Shown here: positions 9,936 through 17,249 of the stretch, piece after piece
How positions within the stretch are numbered: position 1 is the stretch's first letter
Layout: the number at the start of each line of letters is the position of its first letter
From: Streptosporangium carneum
Lineage (GTDB): Bacteria > Actinomycetota > Actinomycetes > Streptosporangiales > Streptosporangiaceae
Assembly (NCBI RefSeq): GCF_027922005.1
Contig: NZ_BSEV01000047.1
Location: forward strand, 1-34,606
Direction: 5' to 3'
Length of the DNA: 34,606 nt
Position numbers and translations under genes: made by a program
The notes under the pieces: model-generated
Databases searched by the model: none
Seen by the model: only the letters and a program-made list of their open reading frames with translations
What the model was told of the DNA's origin: nothing

Positions 9936-10889
9936 TCAGAGCGAGGAGGGGAGGCCGAACCTGGGGAACACGTCCTGCCCGTAGGTGGTGATCTGGGTCA
10001 CCAGACCGTCCTCGACCCGCAGGACTCCCATCCAGGAGGGCAGGTAGTCCGGCTGGCCCGCTCTGCGGAGATAGGCGGCCGCGGCGGGCTGCCGGTTGGC
10101 CCGGGTGGCGAGAAGCCTCCACTCGCCCCAGGCCTCGGGGCCGACCATCGCGGGGGTCCACGACGCCATGAACGCCTCGCGTCCCAGCAGCCAGATCGGC
10201 GCGGGCGGCATCGTCTGCCACACGTCGGCCCGCAGCACTCCGGCCAGGACGGACGGGTCGGCCTGCTCCACGGCGGCGATGTAGCGCTGCAGGACGGCGC
10301 GCTCCTGCGAGGTCGGCTCCACGGACGCGGCCCACTCGAGACGCCGCGCGGGCAGGTGTTCCCTGACCGTCGGCCTGGCGCGCTGCAGGGCGCTCTTGAC
10401 CCCGGCGACGGTCAGCTCGAGCGACTCCGCGGTCTCCTGCGCCGACCAGCCGAGCACGTCGCGCAGGATCAGCACCGCGCGCTGCCTGGGCGGCAGGTGC
10501 TGGATCGCGACCAGGAAGGCCAGCTCGATCGTCTCGCGGTCGATCACCGTCTCGGCCGCGTCCAGCAGCGTGTCGGGGTACGGCTGGAGCCACGGCACGG
10601 CGTTCGAGGCGGGCGGGTCGAGTCCGGGGTCGGCGGGCAGGGCGGGCGCGGGCCGGGGCTGGGGGCGGCGGGGGGCCGCCCTGAGGTGGTCGAGACAGGC
10701 GTTGGTCGCGATCCGGTACAGCCAGGCGCGCAGGCCGGTCTCGCTCCGCAGCGTCCCACGCCTGTCCCAGGCCCGCAGGAACGTCTCCTGCACCAGGTCC
10801 TCCGCCTCGTCGAAGGAGCCGAGCATCCGGTAGCAGTGCACGTGGAGTTCCCGCCGATGCTCCTCGACGCGCTCGCCGAACTCGTCCAC
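9936..10889 (-). CDS. ECF sigma factor with C-terminal SnoaL-like domain (TIGR02960-type)
   Basis: A 317-residue group IV sigma factor. Region 2 is visible near the start (CYRMLGSFDEAEDLVQETFL, LRAWLYRIATNACLDHLR) and region 4 at about 125-180 (LPPRQRAVLILRDVLGWSAQ, GVKSALQRAR). The last ~120 residues form a SnoaL-like domain (VEQADPSVLAGVLRADVWQT, EDGLVTQITTYG). Such fused tails replace a separate anti-sigma factor in some ECF groups and tune activity. The GTG at 10887-10889 has GGAGG nine bases upstream; the in-frame extension to 11015 is Arg-rich and probably untranslated. It is divergent from the alpha/beta hydrolase at 11171, which could be a target. Confidence 0.9.
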   Translation of the reverse strand: MDEFGERVEEHRRELHVHCYRMLGSFDEAEDLVQETFLRAWDRRGTLRSETGLRAWLYRIATNACLDHLRAAPRRPQPRPAPALPADPGLDPPASNAVPWLQPYPDTLLDAAETVIDRETIELAFLVAIQHLPPRQRAVLILRDVLGWSAQETAESLELTVAGVKSALQRARPTVREHLPARRLEWAASVEPTSQERAVLQRYIAAVEQADPSVLAGVLRADVWQTMPPAPIWLLGREAFMASWTPAMVGPEAWGEWRLLATRANRQPAAAAYLRRAGQPDYLPSWMGVLRVEDGLVTQITTYGQDVFPRFGLPSSL

Positions 10890-11093
10890 GGCTACCGGCC
10901 TCCGCTCCGTCGAGCGGTTCCTGAGACGACTCCGGACGCGGCTCCGGAAACGGATGGCGTGCAATTGGTACCGGCCATGGCCGGAATTGTAGCCATTCAT
11001 CACACCCATACTCACATCTCAGGAAAAAAGCGGATTATCTCCCCCGGCGTCCGCCGGAGACCGATGACGTCCCCTTACAGGCAGGTAAGTGAG

Positions 11094-11166
11094 TTGTTTC
11101 CCCAACAAATCGCTATAGGACAAATCTTGCGGCAGGGAGGAAGATCCTCGTAAAAAAGCGAGGAGG
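11094..11166 (+). promoter_or_regulatory. Leader of the alpha/beta hydrolase: palindrome and hairpin at the ribosome binding site
   Basis: The leader holds the inverted repeat TTGTT-tcccc-AACAA (11094-11108) and a small hairpin CCTCG-taaaaaag-CGAGG (11146-11163) whose 3' arm overlaps the AGGAGG ribosome binding site (11161-11166). The first may be an operator between the divergent sigma and hydrolase genes; the second could limit translation. Both are inference. Confidence 0.4.
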
Positions 11167-11170
11167 TACC

Positions 11171-12037
11171 TTGACCACGTTCGTGCGTACCCGTGACGGG
11201 AGAACGCTCGCGGTCGACGAAAGGGGAGAGCTGGAGGGAGACCCCGTGTTCCTGCTGCACGGCACGCCGGGCAGCAGGGTCGGGCCGTCACCGCGCGCGG
11301 CGGTCCTCTACCGCCTGGGGATCAGGCTCATCACGTACGACCGTCCGGGATACGGCCTCTCCGACCGGAGGTTCGGCAGGACCGTGGCCGACGTCGCCGA
11401 GGACATGGCCGCCATCGCCGACGAGCTGGGAATCGCGTCGTTCGCCGTGCTGGGCCGTTCGGGAGGCGCCCCGCACGCCCTCGCCTGCGCGGCGCTGCTG
11501 CCCGAGCGGACGACGAGGGTCGCGGCGCTCGTCCCGCTCGCGCCGCGGGGCGCGGAGGGGCTGGACTGGTTCGAGGGCATGGCGGTGTCCAACGTGGACG
11601 AGTTCACCGCGGCGTCCCTCGGGCACAGCGCGGTGACCGCGCTGCTCTCCCCCGCCGTCGAGCAGATCAGAGCCGACCCGACACACCTGGTCCCCGCGCT
11701 CGACCACGACCTGCCGGAGTCGGACCGGCACGTCGTGGCGGACTTCGGGATCCGCAGGATGCTGGCGCGGAACTTCGCGGAGGCCGTACGGCATTCGGCG
11801 CACGGATGGGTCGACGACGCCCTCGCCTTCAGCGCGCCGTGGGGGTTCGACCCGGGCAGCATCACGGTGCCCACGCTGCTCTGGCACGGCGACGCGGACG
11901 TCTTCTCCCCCGTCGGCCACTCGCACTGGCTCGGCCAGCGGATCCCCGGCGCCAGGCTGGTGATCCAGCGGGGCGCCGCGCACTTCGGCGCCCTGCACGT
12001 GATGCCCGACATAATGACCTGGCTGACCGCCGTCTGA
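11171..12037 (+). CDS. Alpha/beta-fold hydrolase
   Basis: A 288-residue alpha/beta hydrolase. The oxyanion HGTPGS motif is near residue 30, the nucleophile elbow is GRSGG near 96-100, the acid is likely D in WHGDADVF near 240, and the catalytic histidine is in RGAAHFGALH near 277. Translation appears to begin at a TTG (11171-11173), with AGGAGG four bases upstream; the next possible start, a GTG at 11183, is too far from that site. No signal peptide is present. It is divergent from the ECF sigma factor. Its 3' end converges on the fxsT gene with a 16-base gap that contains a tandem duplication. Substrate is unknown. Confidence 0.88.
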   Translation: MTTFVRTRDGRTLAVDERGELEGDPVFLLHGTPGSRVGPSPRAAVLYRLGIRLITYDRPGYGLSDRRFGRTVADVAEDMAAIADELGIASFAVLGRSGGAPHALACAALLPERTTRVAALVPLAPRGAEGLDWFEGMAVSNVDEFTAASLGHSAVTALLSPAVEQIRADPTHLVPALDHDLPESDRHVVADFGIRRMLARNFAEAVRHSAHGWVDDALAFSAPWGFDPGSITVPTLLWHGDADVFSPVGHSHWLGQRIPGARLVIQRGAAHFGALHVMPDIMTWLTAV

Positions 12038-12039
12038 CC

Positions 12040-12069
12040 CAGAAAGGCTGTGGTCAGAAAGGCTGTGGC
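12040..12069. repeat. 15-bp tandem duplication at a convergent gene junction
   Basis: Two adjacent copies of CAGAAAGGCTGTGG(T/C) lie at 12040-12054 and 12055-12069. One copy encodes the last residues (PQPF) of FxsT and the other lies just past its stop codon, so the duplication created or duplicated the C-terminal codons. Confidence 0.8.
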
Positions 12070-15000
12070 TCGAGGTCCCTGTTGATGCGCCGCCACTCCC
12101 TGAGCTGGGCCAGGGTCGGGTGGCTCTCCCCCAGGGACCGTCCCATGATCGGCAGCAGCCTGCTCCTCGCCTGCTCCGCCCTGGCGGCCTGCCCCGACAC
12201 CCACAGCGTCACCGCCAGGTTGGCCTCGCAGACGAGCGTGTCGGGATGCGTCTCGCCGAGCTTGGCGCGCAGGGCCGCCAGGGTCTGCCGCTCCAGCGCC
12301 TCCGCCTCCTCCAGCCGCTCGTTCTCGCCCAGGCAGTTCGCGAGGTTGATCGCCGCGGACAGGGTGAAGGGATGGTTCGCGCCGAGATGCGCGTGCAGCC
12401 CCTCCAGCACGGACCTCGCCTGTGGGATGGCCTTGGCCAGCTCGCCGGTGCCGCGCATGTAGATGGTCACGTTGTTCAGCGCGATGAGCGTGCCGGGGTG
12501 GTTCCCTCCGAGGGTCTCCTGGTAGATGCGCGCGATCTCACCGGCGAGATCGCGCGCCCCCTCCTTGTTGCCCAGCGCGGACATGCAGCACGCGAGCTCG
12601 AGGGTCGCGGCCAGCGCGTCCGGAGTGCCCGCGTACCGCTGCTTGTAGCGCTCCTCGGTGTCCTTGGCGAGCTGCCACGCCTCCTGCTGCTCACCGGCCC
12701 TGCGCAACGAGACCGCGAGGCTCTTGGCCGCGCGCAGGGTGTCGACGAAGGTCTCCCCCAGAGCCTCCCGGTAGTGCTGCAAGGTGGTGCGCAGCAGGTC
12801 GACCGACTCGCGGTACTGGCCGATCTCACGCAGGTCGCGGGCGAGCTGCGCGGCCGAGTGCAGGGTGTAGGGGTGGTTGGCCCCCAGCACGCGGGTACGG
12901 CGCTGCAGGGTGTCCTGGTCGAGGTCACGGGCGCTGAGGCCGTCGCCGACGAGCCGGTAGTCGAGCGCGAGGTTGTTGGCCGAGGCCAGGGTGCGGGGGT
13001 GGTCCTCGCCGAAGAGGGTCTTCCACCGGTCGTAGGTCACCTTGTCCATCTCCAGCGCCTCGTCGTACTCGCCGAGACCCCGCAGGTCCCCGGCGAGGCC
13101 GCCCGCGGTCAGCAGCGTGTGCGGATGACGCTCGCCGACCACCGTGAGCTGCTGGTCGCGCACCCACACGTCGAGGTCCCTCGCCTCCTCGTACTTGCCC
13201 TGGGAACGCTTGACGTTGGCCACGTTGAACAGCAGGTTCAGCCGCTGCCGGTCCTGGGTCCCGAACTCGTCCTCCCAGTACTCGGCCAGGAAGTCGCCCA
13301 GGTTCAGGGCCTGGGCGAAGTCGCCGCGCTTCCAGAAGTAGCGCACCCGGTCCGTGAGCAGCTGCCTGGTCTCCTCCTCGGTGCACTCCGTCGCCCTCGA
13401 GGGCTGCAGGTGCTGCCAGAGCAGGTCGTAGCGGATCCAGTTCTCCGGGTCGTCCACGTCGCCCTGCCTGGGCCTGGCCCCGACGAGGATGCGGTGAACC
13501 TGGTGGCAGGCCTGCTCCTGGTCCTCGGCCGACATCTGACTGCGGATCACCGCCTGGACCAGCCGGTGCACCTGGATGGTGTTGTTGCCCTGGTCGACCT
13601 TGGCCAGCGCGAACCTGCCGATCTGCTGGATGACCCGGCCGAGGACGAGCTTCTCGCGCAGCGTGTCGTCGTAGGGAAGGAGCGCCTCCATCATCTCGTC
13701 GCTGTAGAGCAGCTGCATCGAGATGGGCTCGGGGGCGAAGAAGGCGCACAGCTGCAGCAGCCTGACCGAGGCGGGGGAGCTCTCCTGCAGCTGGCCGAGC
13801 GAGAGGTTCCAGGTGACCGCCACCGGATGGGGGTAGTCGGCGGGCTGCTTCAGGGAGAGCACCCTGGCCGTCTCCGTCTCGAGCTGCTCCAGGAAGGTCG
13901 CGGCGGGCATCCCGGTCTCCGCCAGCCAGGCCGCGGCCTGCTCGACCGCGAGCGGCAGGTTGCCCAGCGCCTTGGCCACCTGCAGCGCGTCCTCCGGAGC
14001 CAGGCCCGGCACCCTGCGACTGAGGTGCTCCAGGCTCTCCTCCTTGCTGAAGACGTCGAGCTCCAGCGGCTCGGCCACGGCCGACCACGCCTGGTTCCGT
14101 GAGGTGATCAGGATGTGGCCCGAGGAGCCGCCGGGGAAGAAGTCACGCAGATCCCCCGGCTCTCCGGCGTTGTCGAAGATCAGCAGCCAGCGACCGTGCG
14201 GTTCCCCGAGCCGCAACGCCTCGCGCACCGCGGCGACGACCTCGGAGATGTTGTCGGCGACGGGGATGCGCAGCTGCCGGGCGAGCTCCTCGAAGGCGGA
14301 GTTGATCCGCTCGGGGTCCTCTGAGGAGATCCACCAGACCAGGTCGTAGTCGGCCCTGAAGCGGTGGGCGTACTCCAGCGCCACCTGGGTCTTGCCGACG
14401 CCGCCGAGGCCGTACAGGGTCTGCGGCAGCACCACCGCCGAGCTGCCGCCGACGAGCTGGCTGCGCAGCGTGTCGAGCACGGGACCGCGCCCGGTGAAGG
14501 CCGCGTTGCGCGCCGAGACGTTCCACACGGCGGGCTCGCTCCCGGGAAAGCGCGCGCCGAGCGCGTTCATGTCGAGCGGCGCGCCCTCGTCGGTCCGGCC
14601 GAACATCTTCATCAGCGTCTGCGCCGCGGGCCGTTCCGAGATCCTGGTGAGGTCGGTCAGCGCGCGGTCCCCGAACGGGGAGGGGAAACGGGACTCGGAG
14701 ACGCGGATCGGGATCAGCTCGGCGCGGGTGGCGGTCTCGGCGTTCGTGAGCCGCTGCCACACCTCGTTGCTGCGCGGGGAGCGGACGTAGGCGCCGGAGA
14801 GCACGATGACCACCCTCAGCGAGTCGCCGGTGAAGTCGAGGGTCTCCTCCGAGTCGACGCTGTGCAACGTCACGCGGTGGCCGTACCGGTCGAGCAGGGC
14901 GGCGATCCAGTCCGCCCACATGCGGTCCTCCGACGCGTAGCTGAGGTAGACGTCGGTCTGGTGCGCCGGGTGACGGCGGACGAAGGACTCCAGGTAGCGC

Positions 15001-15944
15001 AGCCGTACGGTCTCCTCCATGTGGGGGAAGGAGGAGACCTCGCCCTCGGTGATCACGCCGGCGAGCCGTTCGAAGGCCGACAGCATGGAGCCCGGCCTGT
15101 TGGGCTCGTCGCCGAAGGCGGCGAGGATCTCCTCGAAGGCGTAGAAGGGGGTGTACGGGATCTCGACGGCGCCCCAGTACTGGTCGACCTCGTGCTGGGT
15201 CATCCCCTTGGGGAACTGGTCGAACCTGCGCTTGGCGAGACTGCGTCCCGCGTCGCACTTCTCCTTCTCGCCCGTCTCGATCCGCATGGGGACCGGCAGG
15301 ATGCGGATGTTGCGGTCGCCGTAGCGGTCGTCGATGTGCCTCGCCACCGAGGAGGTCCCGTCGATGCCCTGGTCGGACAGGGTGAAGCAGGCCACCAGGA
15401 CGTCCGGCATCTGGACCGTGCAGATCTCCGCGATGTCGCTCAGGCCGGTCCGGCTGTCGACGAGGGTGTAGTCGTAGCAGGCCTTCATGTCGGCGCGGAG
15501 CGCGTCGAAGAACTGGCCGCCACCCTGCCGCTCGTAGAAGGTGTCCCAGTCGAAGCTGGAGACCAGGGAGGAGTAGTCGCGGTTCTGCCTGCCCGCGGAG
15601 ACGAGGTCGAGCGTCCCCTCGCCGGGGAACTCGAAGCCCAGGGAGACCGCGTGCGGCTCGACGCGGGCGTACTGGTGGTGCCAGTCGCGCGGCCGCGCCT
15701 CCTTCTTCATCGCGGCCCACTGGTAGGTCGTGATCAGGTCGATGACCCCGGAGGTGTTGGCGACCAGCCCCGGGTCGAGAAAGGGACGGAAGAACTTGTG
15801 CAGGCCGGGAGACTCCAGGTCCCAGTCGACGACGAGAACCCGTTTCCCGCTGCTCGCGAGGATCCACGCCGTGTTGGCCAGCGCCATCGTGCGCCCGGTA
15901 CCGCCCTTGTACGAGTAGAAGGTAACGATCCGGCCCTCGCTCAT
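12054..15944 (-). CDS. fxsT: FXSXX-COOH system STAND/tetratricopeptide repeat protein FxsT
   Basis: A 1296-residue multidomain protein. Residues 1-300 are a ParA/MinD-like ATPase with a deviant Walker A (YKGGTGRT, 12-19) and VDWDLESPG. Residues ~330-450 resemble a TIR-like domain (TDVYLSYASEDRMWADW). An NB-ARC-type P-loop NTPase follows (GLGGVGKT, 512-519; WLLIFDNAG as Walker B), then a winged-helix region. From about 880 to the end there are kinesin-light-chain-type TPRs of ~42 residues (GERHPHTL, GEDHPRTL, GANHPYTL, GGNHPGTL). This matches the large TPR protein named in FXSXX-COOH RiPP loci. The start ATG lies five bases after the fxsC stop, with GGAGGAG inside the fxsC end, so the two are probably translationally coupled. 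The architecture is that of a STAND signalling switch; its actual target is unknown. Confidence 0.9.
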   Translation of the reverse strand: MSEGRIVTFYSYKGGTGRTMALANTAWILASSGKRVLVVDWDLESPGLHKFFRPFLDPGLVANTSGVIDLITTYQWAAMKKEARPRDWHHQYARVEPHAVSLGFEFPGEGTLDLVSAGRQNRDYSSLVSSFDWDTFYERQGGGQFFDALRADMKACYDYTLVDSRTGLSDIAEICTVQMPDVLVACFTLSDQGIDGTSSVARHIDDRYGDRNIRILPVPMRIETGEKEKCDAGRSLAKRRFDQFPKGMTQHEVDQYWGAVEIPYTPFYAFEEILAAFGDEPNRPGSMLSAFERLAGVITEGEVSSFPHMEETVRLRYLESFVRRHPAHQTDVYLSYASEDRMWADWIAALLDRYGHRVTLHSVDSEETLDFTGDSLRVVIVLSGAYVRSPRSNEVWQRLTNAETATRAELIPIRVSESRFPSPFGDRALTDLTRISERPAAQTLMKMFGRTDEGAPLDMNALGARFPGSEPAVWNVSARNAAFTGRGPVLDTLRSQLVGGSSAVVLPQTLYGLGGVGKTQVALEYAHRFRADYDLVWWISSEDPERINSAFEELARQLRIPVADNISEVVAAVREALRLGEPHGRWLLIFDNAGEPGDLRDFFPGGSSGHILITSRNQAWSAVAEPLELDVFSKEESLEHLSRRVPGLAPEDALQVAKALGNLPLAVEQAAAWLAETGMPAATFLEQLETETARVLSLKQPADYPHPVAVTWNLSLGQLQESSPASVRLLQLCAFFAPEPISMQLLYSDEMMEALLPYDDTLREKLVLGRVIQQIGRFALAKVDQGNNTIQVHRLVQAVIRSQMSAEDQEQACHQVHRILVGARPRQGDVDDPENWIRYDLLWQHLQPSRATECTEEETRQLLTDRVRYFWKRGDFAQALNLGDFLAEYWEDEFGTQDRQRLNLLFNVANVKRSQGKYEEARDLDVWVRDQQLTVVGERHPHTLLTAGGLAGDLRGLGEYDEALEMDKVTYDRWKTLFGEDHPRTLASANNLALDYRLVGDGLSARDLDQDTLQRRTRVLGANHPYTLHSAAQLARDLREIGQYRESVDLLRTTLQHYREALGETFVDTLRAAKSLAVSLRRAGEQQEAWQLAKDTEERYKQRYAGTPDALAATLELACCMSALGNKEGARDLAGEIARIYQETLGGNHPGTLIALNNVTIYMRGTGELAKAIPQARSVLEGLHAHLGANHPFTLSAAINLANCLGENERLEEAEALERQTLAALRAKLGETHPDTLVCEANLAVTLWVSGQAARAEQARSRLLPIMGRSLGESHPTLAQLREWRRINRDLEPQPF

Positions 15945-15949
15945 GTTGG

Positions 15950-17164
15950 CTACTCCTCCGGCCCGATCAGCCTGGGTCTGTCAACTCTTGTGCCCTCCGG
16001 CGGATACGCGGGGGCGTGCTTGAAGAACTGCTGGGTCGCCTTGTTCAGGGCGTCCGGCAGGATGCTCCTGAAGGCGTCCAGGGTGGGGATCCTGGGATTG
16101 GCGGCGGGTTCGACGAGCTTGTGGCCGAGCGCCGTGTCCAGGCAGTCTCTGAGCCTCGGCTCCTGCTGGACGGTCTCCTGGTCCTCGGAGTTCCAGGGCA
16201 CCATCACGGTGATCCACTGCCGGCCGGGGCGGTTGACCGGGCGCAGCGACTCCTTGTAGTCGTCGCTGGCGGTCGCCCAGGGGTCGACCAGCAGCACCCC
16301 CGGCGACTGGGGCTCGTCGGCCGAGAGCGTCTCCGCGTGCTCCTCCATCGTGCCGACGTGCGGCAGGAAGCCCCGGGAGCGCGCCAACTCGACCGCGCAG
16401 TCGGCCAGGGGGCGCATGCCGTTGCGGCTGCGGAAGGGGTCCCACTCGTGCGGTGTCCGCCCGTAGTAGTAGGTGTCGCGCCCCTCGGGCAGGTGCCGCA
16501 GGTCGGGGGCGACGACGGTCATGGTCACCGGGCGCTCGGGCGTGTGGTCGCCGAAGACGCTCGGCACGGTGGTGTAGTCGCGGATCCTTCCGTACGGCAT
16601 GGGCGTCGTCTCGGCCACCTCGATGATCCGCTGGGCCAGGCCGAGGGTCGCCATCTGGTACTGGCTGCGGTACCTGCTGAGCTTCATGATCCCGTAGAAG
16701 CCCTCCTCGGCGTACCGGTTGCCGAGGTCGGCGTGGTTGAACTGGATCGCCTGCGCGGCGTGCGGAAGGGTCATCGTGCGCATCGGGGCCCAGACCGCCG
16801 GAACGATCGCGTCAGGGCCGCCGTGCCGGGGAGCGCGCTCCAGAAAGGCCGCCCACTCCTTGCCGCAGTGCTCGCTCTCGAAGTAGCGCGGAGAGTAGAG
16901 CGGGACGAACACCCGGCAGGTGGACAGGCGCTCGGAGAGGGTTTGCGGCCAGTTGTCCCCGGTCCTTAATTCCCTGTCCATATACCCCGCCGAGCCTGCG
17001 GGGACCCGGGTGAGATGCATAATATGCTCACATAACACCCGAAACAGCTTTTCCACCCATTGATTTGGGTCGCCGCCGTCAGAAAGATCATGCGGCGGCA
17101 CGTGCGCATAACTGAGGAAGAAGTAGGGCCCGGCAGCTTGAGCGGGCTTGTCTGGAGTGGTCAT
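15950..17164 (-). CDS. fxsC: TIR-like protein FxsC
   Basis: A 404-residue protein matching the FxsC family of FXSXX-COOH loci. The N-terminal half is TIR-like: YFFLSYAHVPPHD near residues 14-26, then NQWVEKLFRVLCEHI, CRVFVPLYSPRYFESEHCGK and the W residues of a TIR fold. The C-terminal half is the FxsC-specific region (TMTVVAPDLRHLPEGRD, GVLLVDPWATAS, QWITVMVPWNSEDQE). No membrane segment is visible. GGAGG lies three bases before the ATG. TIR domains often hydrolyse NAD or assemble by self-association; whether this one is enzymatic is unknown. It is followed at once by fxsT and preceded by an 85-base gap holding a promoter candidate. Confidence 0.9.
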   Translation of the reverse strand: MTTPDKPAQAAGPYFFLSYAHVPPHDLSDGGDPNQWVEKLFRVLCEHIMHLTRVPAGSAGYMDRELRTGDNWPQTLSERLSTCRVFVPLYSPRYFESEHCGKEWAAFLERAPRHGGPDAIVPAVWAPMRTMTLPHAAQAIQFNHADLGNRYAEEGFYGIMKLSRYRSQYQMATLGLAQRIIEVAETTPMPYGRIRDYTTVPSVFGDHTPERPVTMTVVAPDLRHLPEGRDTYYYGRTPHEWDPFRSRNGMRPLADCAVELARSRGFLPHVGTMEEHAETLSADEPQSPGVLLVDPWATASDDYKESLRPVNRPGRQWITVMVPWNSEDQETVQQEPRLRDCLDTALGHKLVEPAANPRIPTLDAFRSILPDALNKATQQFFKHAPAYPPEGTRVDRPRLIGPEE

Positions 17165-17187
17165 CCGCCTCCTTCACCCGAGATTTA

Positions 17188-17193
17188 ACTATA
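17188..17193 (-). promoter_or_regulatory. Possible internal promoter for fxsC-fxsT
   Basis: A TATAGT hexamer (5 of 6 to consensus) lies in the 85-base fxsB-fxsC gap, 23 bases before the fxsC start. The -35 is weak (TTTCG-like). It may allow the signalling genes to be expressed apart from the peptide and its maturase. Confidence 0.4.
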
Positions 17194-17249
17194 AGAACGC
17201 AGTCTTTGCCACGAAAGTGCCAACACCGCGAATTCTCGGGTAAGGAAGA

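Noticed and set aside
8638..10593. Long frame extending the serine hydrolase upstream to 10593
   Set aside because: The upstream part overlaps the sigma factor gene in another frame, and the ATG at 9744 has a good ribosome binding site.
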